Assembly: GCA_017548805.1 (NCBI GenBank)
Contig: JAFYZE010000171.1
Coordinates: forward strand, 1 to 5,417
Direction of reading: 5' to 3'
Origin: Bacteroidales bacterium
GTDB lineage: Bacteria > Bacteroidota > Bacteroidia > Bacteroidales > UBA932
DNA: 5,417 bases
Shown here: positions 1 to 5,417 of the stretch, in pieces
Numbering within the stretch: position 1 is the stretch's first letter
Layout of the letters: every line of letters starts with the position of its first letter
Translations under genes and position numbers: made by a program
Notes under the pieces: generated by a model
What the model saw: the letters and a program-made list of their open reading frames with translations, nothing else
Databases searched by the model: none
Told to the model about the DNA's origin: nothing

Positions 1-1455
1 CATCCCGGGGCCTCCCTTGGGCCCCTCGAAGTTGATGACCACCACGTCGCCGCTCTTGACGGCTCCTCCGAGGATGCCGTCACACGCGGCCTCCTGCGAG
101 TCGAAAACCTTGGCCGGGCCGCGGAAATGCCAGATGGACTCATCCACGCCGGCGGTCTTGATCACGCAACCGTCCTTGGCGATGTTGCCGAACAGCACTC
201 CGAGTCCGCCGTCCTTGGTATAGGCGTGGGCGATGTCGCGGATACAGCCCTCTGCACGGTCGGTGTCGAGGCTGTCATGGTAGAAATCCTGCGAGGCCAT
301 GAGTGTGGTCCTGCGGCCGGCAGGGGCCGAGGCGTAGAGCCTGCGGGCCTCGGCGTCACAGTCCTCGGAGAGGATGTCATAACGCTTCACGGCCTCGCCG
401 AGCGTCATGCCGTCGACGCGTGCCGCGGAAGGATCGGCGAGGCCGGCCTTGACGAGCTCGGACATGATGCCGAGCACGCCGCCTGCGCGGCCTACGTCCT
501 GGATATGGTATTTCTGCGTATTCGGCGCAACCTTGCAGATGCAGGGTACCTTGCGCGAAAGCGCGTCAATGTCTTTCATGGTGAAATCCGTCCCCGCCTC
601 TCCGGCTACAGCCAGCAGGTGCAGGACGGTATTGGTGGAGCCGCCCATGGCGATGTCCAGGGACATGGCGTTGAGGAATGCGGTGCGGGTGGCTATGCTG
701 CGCGGGAGCACGGACTCGTCGTCATCCTCATAATACTTGCGGGCGTTCTCGACTATCTGGCGGGCGGCCTTCAGGAGGAGTTCCTTGCGCAGTGCATGCG
801 TGGCAAGGACGGTGCCATTGCCGGGAAGGGCAAGGCCGATGGCCTCGGTGAGGCAGTTCATGGAATTGGCGGTGAACATGCCGGAACAGCTGCCGCAGGT
901 CGGACAGGCGCAGGCCTCGATGGCGGCCACGTCGGAGTCGCTGACCGTAGGGTCGGCGGACTTGACCATGGCGTCGATAAGGTCAAGCCTGGCGCTGCCG
1001 AGTACGCCGGCCTCCATGGGACCTCCGGAAACGAAGATGGTAGGGATATTGAGCCGCATGGCGGCGATCAGCATTCCGGGAGTGATCTTGTCGCAGTTGC
1101 TGATGCAGACGAGGGCGTCAGCCTTGTGCGCGTTGACCATGTACTCGACGCTGTCAGCGATGATGTCACGGGAAGGAAGGGAATAGAGCATGCCGTCATG
1201 GCCCATGGCGATACCGTCGTCGACGGCGATGGTGTCGAACTCGGCGGCAAAGCAGCCCAGGCGCTCGATCTCAGCCTTGACGATCTGGCCGGCCTCGTGA
1301 AGATGCACGTGACCGGGAACGAACTGTGTAAAGGAATTGGCGATAGCGATGACAGGTTTGCCGAACTGCTCTTTCTTCATGCCGTTCGCAAGCCAGAGGG
1401 ACCTGGCGCCAGCCATCCTGCGTCCCTCGAAAGTGACACTGCTCCTGAGTTTCAT
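1..1455 (-). CDS. ilvD: Dihydroxy-acid dehydratase, C-terminus cut off by window edge
   Basis: Converts 2,3-dihydroxy-3-methylbutanoate and 2,3-dihydroxy-3-methylpentanoate to the 2-oxo acids that precede valine, leucine and isoleucine; a cytosolic iron-sulfur enzyme. The first 485 residues are visible, against about 600 for the long bacterial form. The start is the ATG at 1455-1453 ([18 protein letters not shown]), aligning with the start of E. coli IlvD. Visible motifs are [13 protein letters not shown] (40-52), [11 protein letters not shown] (76-86, Mg-binding Asp80), [12 protein letters not shown] (117-128, cluster Cys121, Mg-binding Asp122 and Lys123), [18 protein letters not shown] (185-202, cluster Cys190), [16 protein letters not shown] (266-281) and the last visible residues, EGPKGGPGM. 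The Mg-binding Glu and catalytic Ser of the C-terminal domain would lie just past the edge. As in E. coli IlvD, residues 40-52 contain no cysteine, where plant-type [2Fe-2S] enzymes have one; an oxygen-sensitive [4Fe-4S] cluster is inferred. It is transcribed divergently from the proline operon. The reading frame is unbroken, and the identification is very secure. Confidence 0.97.
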   Translation of the reverse strand, partial: MKLRSSVTFEGRRMAGARSLWLANGMKKEQFGKPVIAIANSFTQFVPGHVHLHEAGQIVKAEIERLGCFAAEFDTIAVDDGIAMGHDGMLYSLPSRDIIADSVEYMVNAHKADALVCISNCDKITPGMLIAAMRLNIPTIFVSGGPMEAGVLGSARLDLIDAMVKSADPTVSDSDVAAIEACACPTCGSCSGMFTANSMNCLTEAIGLALPGNGTVLATHALRKELLLKAARQIVENARKYYEDDDESVLPRSIATRTAFLNAMSLDIAMGGSTNTVLHLLAVAGEAGTDFTMKDIDALSRKVPCICKVAPNTQKYHIQDVGRAGGVLGIMSELVKAGLADPSAARVDGMTLGEAVKRYDILSEDCDAEARRLYASAPAGRRTTLMASQDFYHDSLDTDRAEGCIRDIAHAYTKDGGLGVLFGNIAKDGCVIKTAGVDESIWHFRGPAKVFDSQEAACDGILGGAVKSGDVVVINFEGPKGGPGM

Positions 1456-1492
1456 AACCGTTCTACTAACTAAGTTTTGGCAAGATAAATAA

Positions 1493-1506
1493 ATTTTTTA
1501 AAAAAT
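1493..1506. repeat. 14-bp perfect A/T palindrome in the divergent intergenic region
   Basis: ATTTTTTAAAAAAT reads identically on both strands and sits near the middle-left of the 158-bp gap (1456-1613) between ilvD and the proline operon. It is 38 bp from the ilvD start codon and about 50 bp upstream of the plus-strand -33 element. The whole gap is much richer in A and T than the genes around it. Possible roles are a bent or easily melted promoter-upstream (UP-like) element serving either gene, or a regulator site; the sequence alone does not decide. Palindromes made only of A and T runs arise readily by chance in such DNA. Confidence 0.4.
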
Positions 1507-1557
1507 AAAAGTGTTATGCGAAAAAACTCGCTCAAAGGCGTTTTAATACGACTAAGG

Positions 1558-1589
1558 TTTGGAATTGAGCCGGAAAAAGGATACATTTG
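1558..1589 (+). promoter_or_regulatory. Bacteroidetes-type promoter of the proline-methionine operon
   Basis: TTTG (1558-1561) is followed after 20 bp by TACATTTG (1582-1589), an exact match to the Bacteroides primary-sigma consensus (-33 TTTG, -7 TAnnTTTG, about 19-21 bp apart). Transcription would begin at roughly 1594-1597, giving a leader of only about 17-20 nt before the ATG at 1614. No Shine-Dalgarno sequence is seen, as is common in this phylum, and a leader this short leaves no room for a riboswitch or attenuator. The -7 element also overlaps an in-frame TTG at 1587, which rules that codon out as the likely start of the first gene. Confidence 0.75.
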
Positions 1590-1613
1590 GAAAATTGTTG
1601 GTTAGAAAGTCCT

Positions 1614-3179
1614 ATGAGAATTACAATCATCGGCGCGGGCAACATGGGCGGATCGGCCGCCCTCGGATTTGCCGGATGCGGGGCCGTAGCCGCCCCTGAC
1701 ATCACCGTTACTGCGCGCCACGAGACCAGCCTGGAAAGATTCAAGGAAGCGGGCATCCGCACCGGCACAGACAACCGTGCCGCCGTCGCGGATGCTGATA
1801 TCGTGTTCTATGCCGTAAAGCCATGGCAGATGGAAGCCGTGCTCAAGGAGACCCGCGACGTCCTCGATTACGGATGCCAGCTGGTCGTTTCCATAGCCCC
1901 CGGCATCAAGCCGGAGCAGTTCCGCGAATGGCTGGACAAGGACGGTACGATGCCCTCCCTCGCATACGCCATTCCCAATACCGCCATCGAGATAGGTGAA
2001 AGCATGACCTATATCTCGCCGGTAACGGCCTCGGAGGAGCAGACTGCCCTGCTCAAGGAGCTTTTCGACAAGGTCGGCAAGACCGTCGTCGTGCCCCTGG
2101 AGCAGATGCTCTCCGGCACTTCCCTCGCCTCCTGCGGCATCGCATACGCCATGCGCTATATCAGCGCCTCGGCGGAGGGCGGCGCGCGGCTTGGACTGGA
2201 CGGCGCGCAGATCGGCGAAGCCGTCTGCCAGACCGTCCGGGGCGCCGCCGCGCTTGTCAGCACCAAGGGCTTCGACCCCGAGCATGAGATTGATCGCGTC
2301 ACCACACCGAACGGACTGACGATCAGGGGCTTGAATGCCATGGAGGAAGCCGGTTTCACCGATGCTGTCATCAAGGGACTGACCGTCATCAAGCAGCCTC
2401 GCAAGCGCCGCATAGTCGTCAAGGTCGGCAGCAATGTACTCACCCGATCAGACGGTTCCCTCGATACCACCCGCGTCTCCGCCATAGTCGACCAGATCGT
2501 CGCTTTGCGTGAAGCCGGATACGAGACTGTCCTCGTGACCAGCGGCGCAGTCGCCTGCGGACGCTCCCTCATCCGCGAGGACCGCAAGCTGTCCGACGTC
2601 CAGCAGCGACAGCTGTACTCCGCCATAGGCCAGGTGCGCCTCATGGACCTGTATTACAGGCTTTTCCAGAACTACGGCATTACCGTCGGCCAGGTGCTGA
2701 CCATGAAGAAGAATTTCGACGAGGGCCAGGAATACAACAACCAGAAGAGCTGCATGGAGGTCATGCTCCAGAGCCATGTCCTGCCCGTCGTCAACGAGAA
2801 CGACACCGTGAGCATCACCGAGCTGATGTTCACCGACAACGACGAGCTGTCCGGCCTCGTGGCCGGCATGGTCGGAGCCGAATCGCTGGTGATACTCACC
2901 AATGTGGACGGCGTGTATGACGGTGCTCCGGATGATCCCGCCTCAAGCGTCATCCCGCGCATAATGCCGGGTGATGCAGTCGAAGAGCATATAAGCGCAA
3001 AGAAGAGCTCTTCCGGCCGCGGAGGAATGCTTTCCAAGTGCAATGTAGCCATGAGGCTTGCCTCCGAGGGTATCCGCGTCATCATCGCCAACGGCAACCG
3101 CGAGAACATCCTCGTCGACGTGCTGACCGATGCCGCAAACGCAGTCCATACCGAGTTCGTACCAGTTACAAAAGAATAG
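1614..3179 (+). CDS. proC-proB: Bifunctional pyrroline-5-carboxylate reductase / glutamate 5-kinase fusion (ProC-ProB)
   Basis: A 521-residue cytosolic protein with two complete catalytic domains of proline synthesis. Residues 1-260 are P5C reductase (last step, NAD(P)H-dependent): Rossmann motif GAGNMGG (7-13), AVKPWQ (67-72), SIAPGI (93-98), AIPNTA (119-124), dimerisation-domain motif [14 protein letters not shown] (166-179) and substrate loop [11 protein letters not shown] (230-240; usually SPGGTTIxGL). Residues 266-521 are glutamate 5-kinase (first step): [10 protein letters not shown] with Lys270, VTSGAVACG with Ser310, VNENDTVS with Asp397, TDNDELSGL with Asn409, LTNVDGVYD (428-436) and glycine loop SGRGGMLSK (467-475). 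These correspond to E. coli ProB Lys10, Ser50, Asp137 and Asn149. The kinase stops after its amino-acid-kinase domain, without the PUA domain of E. coli ProB (367 residues). The linker is about Gln261-Arg265. ATG 1614 is chosen because it opens directly on the Rossmann strand ([10 protein letters not shown]) and sits just past the promoter. The last in-frame ATG before the kinase (2340, Met243) is inside a conserved ProC motif. It leads the operon; proA follows after 2 nt. Confidence 0.95.
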   Translation: MRITIIGAGNMGGSAALGFAGCGAVAAPDITVTARHETSLERFKEAGIRTGTDNRAAVADADIVFYAVKPWQMEAVLKETRDVLDYGCQLVVSIAPGIKPEQFREWLDKDGTMPSLAYAIPNTAIEIGESMTYISPVTASEEQTALLKELFDKVGKTVVVPLEQMLSGTSLASCGIAYAMRYISASAEGGARLGLDGAQIGEAVCQTVRGAAALVSTKGFDPEHEIDRVTTPNGLTIRGLNAMEEAGFTDAVIKGLTVIKQPRKRRIVVKVGSNVLTRSDGSLDTTRVSAIVDQIVALREAGYETVLVTSGAVACGRSLIREDRKLSDVQQRQLYSAIGQVRLMDLYYRLFQNYGITVGQVLTMKKNFDEGQEYNNQKSCMEVMLQSHVLPVVNENDTVSITELMFTDNDELSGLVAGMVGAESLVILTNVDGVYDGAPDDPASSVIPRIMPGDAVEEHISAKKSSSGRGGMLSKCNVAMRLASEGIRVIIANGNRENILVDVLTDAANAVHTEFVPVTKE

Positions 3180-3181
3180 CC

Positions 3182-4423
3182 ATGTCATCAACCATATTCT
3201 CACGCACCAAAGATGCCTCCCGCGCACTGTCTATCATAGATGACGCGCGGCGCAATGCCGTGCTGCTGAAGCTCGCCGACGCCATAGTCGCCGAGTCGGC
3301 CGGCCTGCTTGAAGCCAATGCCGCGGACCTCGCGGCCATGGACCGTTCCAATCCGCTGTATGACCGTCTGATGCTGACGGAAGACCGCCTCAAGGGCATC
3401 GCCTCCGATATGCGTCAGGTGGCATCGCTCCCCTCTCCCCTTGGCCGTACGCTGGTCGAAAGGACCTTGCCCAACGGGCTCAGGCTCAGGAAGGTAAGCG
3501 TTCCGTTCGGAGTGATCGGAGTAATTTACGAGGCACGTCCCAATGTCACTTTCGACGTGTTCTCACTGTGCTTCAAGAGCGGCAATGCCTGCCTTTTGAA
3601 GGGTGGCCGCGATGCCGATGCGTCCAATCGCGCCGCCGTTGCGCTGATCAAGCGCATACTGGAGTCTGAAGGCGTCGAGGCCGACGCCGTGAACCTCATG
3701 CCCGCCACGCATGAGGCCGCCGGCGAACTGCTCGAAGCCGTCGGATACGTCGACCTTGTCATCCCCCGCGGCGGACGCCGCCTCATCGATTTCGTGCGTG
3801 ACAATGCCAAGGTCCCCTGCATCGAAACGGGAGCCGGAGTGGTCAATACCTATTTCGACGAATCCGGAGACATGGGTAAGGGCATAAAGATCGTGACGAA
3901 TGCCAAGACCAGGCGCGTGAGCGTGTGCAACGCGCTCGACTGCCTCATCATCCATTCCGCCCGTCTCGGAGACCTTCCGGAGCTCGTCGGACAGATGGCA
4001 GACAGGGTGACGCTGTATGCTGATTCACAAGCATTTGAGGTCCTTGAAGGAAATTATCCTGCCGGACGCCTGCAGCATGCGGGCCCCGACGCTTTCGGCA
4101 CCGAATACATGGACTACAAGATGGCGGTAAAGACCGTCGGGAGCCTCGACGAGGCGCTTGACCACATCCGCAGCTACGGCTCCGGACACAGCGAGGCTAT
4201 CGTCACCGAGGATACTTCTGCAGCACAGAAGTTCCAGGCCATGGTTGACGCCGCCTGCGTGTATGTCAACGCCCCTACGAGTTTCACCGACGGTGCCCAG
4301 TTCGGCCTGGGAGCCGAGATAGGCATAAGCACCCAGAAGCTTGGCGCCCGCGGTCCGATGGGACTCGAGGAGATCACATCCTACAAATGGCTTATTGAAG
4401 GAAACGGACAGACAAGACCATGA
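3182..4423 (+). CDS. proA: Glutamate-5-semialdehyde dehydrogenase (gamma-glutamyl phosphate reductase)
   Basis: Reduces gamma-glutamyl phosphate with NADPH to glutamate 5-semialdehyde, which cyclises to pyrroline-5-carboxylate: the middle step between the two activities of the upstream fusion protein. It has 413 residues (E. coli ProA has 417) and one aldehyde-dehydrogenase-type fold. Motifs include [16 protein letters not shown] (108-123), [11 protein letters not shown] (132-142), [13 protein letters not shown] (193-205), [17 protein letters not shown] (214-230), the catalytic-cysteine segment [14 protein letters not shown] (242-255, Cys249), GSGHSEAI (333-340), [17 protein letters not shown] (368-384) and the signature [15 protein letters not shown] (389-403). 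ATG 3182 is chosen because [14 protein letters not shown] begins the family's N-terminal helix and lies 2 nt after the upstream stop; a longer in-frame extension to 3038 would lie inside proB and does not resemble ProA. Its TGA overlaps the metF start (ATGA, 4420-4423), suggesting translational coupling. The wording of the Cys249 segment is typical of Bacteroidetes ProA. Confidence 0.97.
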   Translation: MSSTIFSRTKDASRALSIIDDARRNAVLLKLADAIVAESAGLLEANAADLAAMDRSNPLYDRLMLTEDRLKGIASDMRQVASLPSPLGRTLVERTLPNGLRLRKVSVPFGVIGVIYEARPNVTFDVFSLCFKSGNACLLKGGRDADASNRAAVALIKRILESEGVEADAVNLMPATHEAAGELLEAVGYVDLVIPRGGRRLIDFVRDNAKVPCIETGAGVVNTYFDESGDMGKGIKIVTNAKTRRVSVCNALDCLIIHSARLGDLPELVGQMADRVTLYADSQAFEVLEGNYPAGRLQHAGPDAFGTEYMDYKMAVKTVGSLDEALDHIRSYGSGHSEAIVTEDTSAAQKFQAMVDAACVYVNAPTSFTDGAQFGLGAEIGISTQKLGARGPMGLEEITSYKWLIEGNGQTRP

Positions 4424-5337
4424 AAATCAAGGATATAATAGCTGCGAAGAAAAAGCCTTTCGCCTCGCTCGAGATCGTGCCGCCGCTGAAAGGCGTGACG
4501 AAGAAGGAACTCCTGGACTCCATCCGCCCGTTCATGGAGTTCAATCCTCCTTTCATCAATGTCACGAGCCATCGCGACGAGGTCGAATTCCGTCCCGAAC
4601 CTGACGGGACTTTCACCAGGCATTCGGTCCGCCGCCGCCTGAGCGAGACCGCAGTATGCGCATCCATCCAGGCAGAATTCGACGTGGAGGTGGTCCCCCA
4701 CCTCATCTGCGGAGGAGCGACGGCCGAGCAGATCGAGAACACCCTCGGCGATTTCAAGTTCCTCGGCATAGAGAACATCATGGCCCTGCGCGGCGACAGC
4801 CTCCTCGGCGAGAAGCGTTTCACCCCCGAGCCAGGAGGATACCGCTACGCCAGCGAGCTCGTAGCCGCCATCCGGCGGACTTACGGCTCTGAGTTCTGCA
4901 TCGGCGTCGGAGCCTACCCTGAGAAGCATTTCGAGGCTCCGAACATGGAGACAGACATAGCCAATCTCAAGCGCAAGGTGGAGGAAGGCGCGGACTTCAT
5001 TATCACGCAGATGTTCTTCGACAATGCGCATTTCTACGAGTTCCGCGACCGCTGCCGTTTCGCCGGCATCAACGTTCCCATCATTCCCGGCCTGAAGCCG
5101 CTTTCTAGCGCGAAGCAGCTGGAACTGATTCCTGACCTATTCTCCCTGGATATCCCTCAGGGCCTTGTCAAGGAGCTCCGCGACCATGCCGACGACAAGG
5201 CTGCATGCTATCAGATAGGCCTTGAATGGTGCTCGGCTCAATGTGAAGACCTTTTGAAGAACGATGTCCCGGCCGTGCATTTCTACACGATGGGCCGTCC
5301 TGACAATACAGTTGAAATCATCCGCAGGCACTTCTGA
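4420..5337 (+). CDS. metF: 5,10-methylenetetrahydrofolate reductase
   Basis: FAD-dependent reduction of 5,10-methylene-tetrahydrofolate to 5-methyl-tetrahydrofolate, the methyl donor for methionine synthase. It has 305 residues, a single TIM-barrel catalytic domain of normal bacterial length, and no eukaryotic regulatory extension. Seen: FASLEIVPP (14-22) with the catalytic Glu18 (E. coli Glu28), [13 protein letters not shown] (45-57), VVPHLICGG (91-99), [12 protein letters not shown] (115-126) with the flavin-contacting Asp126 (E. coli Asp120), GAYPEKH (164-170), [21 protein letters not shown] (182-202) with folate-binding Gln197 (E. coli Gln183), IPGLKPLSS (222-230) and a terminal [10 protein letters not shown] (286-295). 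The Glu-to-Asp distance is 16 residues longer than in E. coli because of a longer segment around residues 56-90, which I recall as usual for Bacteroidetes MetF. The ATG overlaps the proA stop by 4 nt, and the TGA overlaps the metH ATG by 1 nt. No S-adenosylmethionine riboswitch or promoter is seen before it, so it appears to depend on the operon promoter at 1558-1589. Confidence 0.97.
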   Translation: MKIKDIIAAKKKPFASLEIVPPLKGVTKKELLDSIRPFMEFNPPFINVTSHRDEVEFRPEPDGTFTRHSVRRRLSETAVCASIQAEFDVEVVPHLICGGATAEQIENTLGDFKFLGIENIMALRGDSLLGEKRFTPEPGGYRYASELVAAIRRTYGSEFCIGVGAYPEKHFEAPNMETDIANLKRKVEEGADFIITQMFFDNAHFYEFRDRCRFAGINVPIIPGLKPLSSAKQLELIPDLFSLDIPQGLVKELRDHADDKAACYQIGLEWCSAQCEDLLKNDVPAVHFYTMGRPDNTVEIIRRHF

Positions 5338-5417
5338 TGGGGCTCATTGAAGACATAAAGGGCCGTATCCTCGTACTTGACGGAGCCATGGGCACCATGC
5401 TCCAGCAGGGGCTCACC
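5337..5417 (+). CDS. metH: Methionine synthase (cobalamin-dependent type), N-terminal fragment only
   Basis: Only 27 codons lie in the window. They read [20 protein letters not shown] followed by MLQQGLT. The ILVLDGAMGTMLQ segment is the N-terminal signature of the homocysteine S-methyltransferase domain that opens MetH (E. coli ILVLDGGMGTMIQ). In MetH this domain binds zinc and homocysteine; the folate, cobalamin and activation domains would follow beyond the window. The start codon shares one base with the metF stop (TGATG). Directly following metF fits: MetF supplies the 5-methyl-tetrahydrofolate that MetH consumes. A stand-alone homocysteine methyltransferase or a split MetH cannot be excluded from so short a piece. 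Confidence 0.85.
   Translation, partial: MGLIEDIKGRILVLDGAMGTMLQQGLT

Noticed and set aside
127..1473. A 448-codon open frame on the plus strand opposite ilvD
   Set aside because: It lies antisense to an unmistakable ilvD frame; its product is rich in Gly, Ala, Val, Asp and His with no recognisable domain, as expected of a shadow frame in GC-rich DNA.
1500..1536. Candidate ilvD promoter on the minus strand (TTTG at 1536-1533, TATTTTTT at 1507-1500)
   Set aside because: The spacing is 25 bp, too long for the Bacteroidetes consensus, and the -7 element lacks the final G; in such AT-rich DNA the match is not meaningful.
1456..1613. Riboswitch, attenuator or small RNA in the intergenic gap
   Set aside because: No long stem, terminator-like hairpin with a T-run, or leader peptide is seen; the only small stem (GCGA 1518-1521 with TCGC 1528-1531) is four base pairs and likely chance.
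1602..2285. A 227-codon minus-strand open frame opposite the P5C reductase half
   Set aside because: Antisense to a well-conserved domain, with no family resemblance, and its end overlaps the operon promoter region; a shadow frame.
2340..2423. Frameshift or stop-codon loss by sequencing error as the cause of the proC-proB fusion
   Set aside because: Both domains are in the same frame, with no change of frame, duplicated bases or degenerate sequence at the junction, and both are conserved right up to the linker. An erroneous base at a true stop cannot be excluded from one sequence, so this is left as a test under the findings.
3038..3181. Possible 48-residue N-terminal extension of ProA
   Set aside because: It would overlap the conserved end of the kinase domain, is rich in Arg and His in the manner of an out-of-frame reading, and ProA aligns with E. 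coli from the ATG at 3182.
4381..5031. A 216-codon minus-strand open frame opposite metF
   Set aside because: Antisense to the clear MetF frame and without a recognisable motif; a shadow frame.

Overview
The window (5,417 bp) carries ordinary chromosomal biosynthetic genes of what looks like a high-GC member of the Bacteroidales. The evidence is a promoter that fits the Bacteroidetes consensus (TTTG, then TAnnTTTG 20 bp downstream), the absence of Shine-Dalgarno sequences before the genes, and protein motifs typical of that phylum, such as [17 protein letters not shown] in ProA and VVPHLICGG in MetF. The coding DNA is clearly GC-rich, while the single intergenic gap is strongly AT-rich. The family cannot be fixed from this window; a Rikenellaceae-like or related GC-rich gut lineage is a guess.

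Layout: positions 1-1455 (minus strand) hold the first 485 codons of ilvD (dihydroxy-acid dehydratase, branched-chain amino acid synthesis), which runs off the left edge. Positions 1456-1613 are a divergent control region with a good plus-strand promoter and a 14-bp A/T palindrome. From 1614 to the right edge is a tightly packed plus-strand operon: a fused proC-proB gene (1614-3179), proA (3182-4423), metF (4420-5337) and the first 27 codons of metH (5337 onward). The gaps are 2 nt, a 4-nt overlap and a 1-nt overlap, so co-transcription and translational coupling are likely.

How they work together: the operon encodes all three enzymes from glutamate to proline. Glutamate 5-kinase makes gamma-glutamyl phosphate, ProA reduces it to glutamate semialdehyde, which cyclises to pyrroline-5-carboxylate, and P5C reductase makes proline. 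MetF then makes 5-methyl-tetrahydrofolate, which MetH uses to methylate homocysteine to methionine.

The main point of interest is the first gene. Pyrroline-5-carboxylate reductase (last step) and glutamate 5-kinase (first step) form one 521-residue polypeptide, in that order, with a linker of about five residues and a kinase lacking the usual C-terminal PUA domain. This differs from the well-known eukaryotic P5C synthase, which fuses ProB to ProA. Both halves keep their recognisable active-site residues, so the fusion looks functional. The other genes look conventional.
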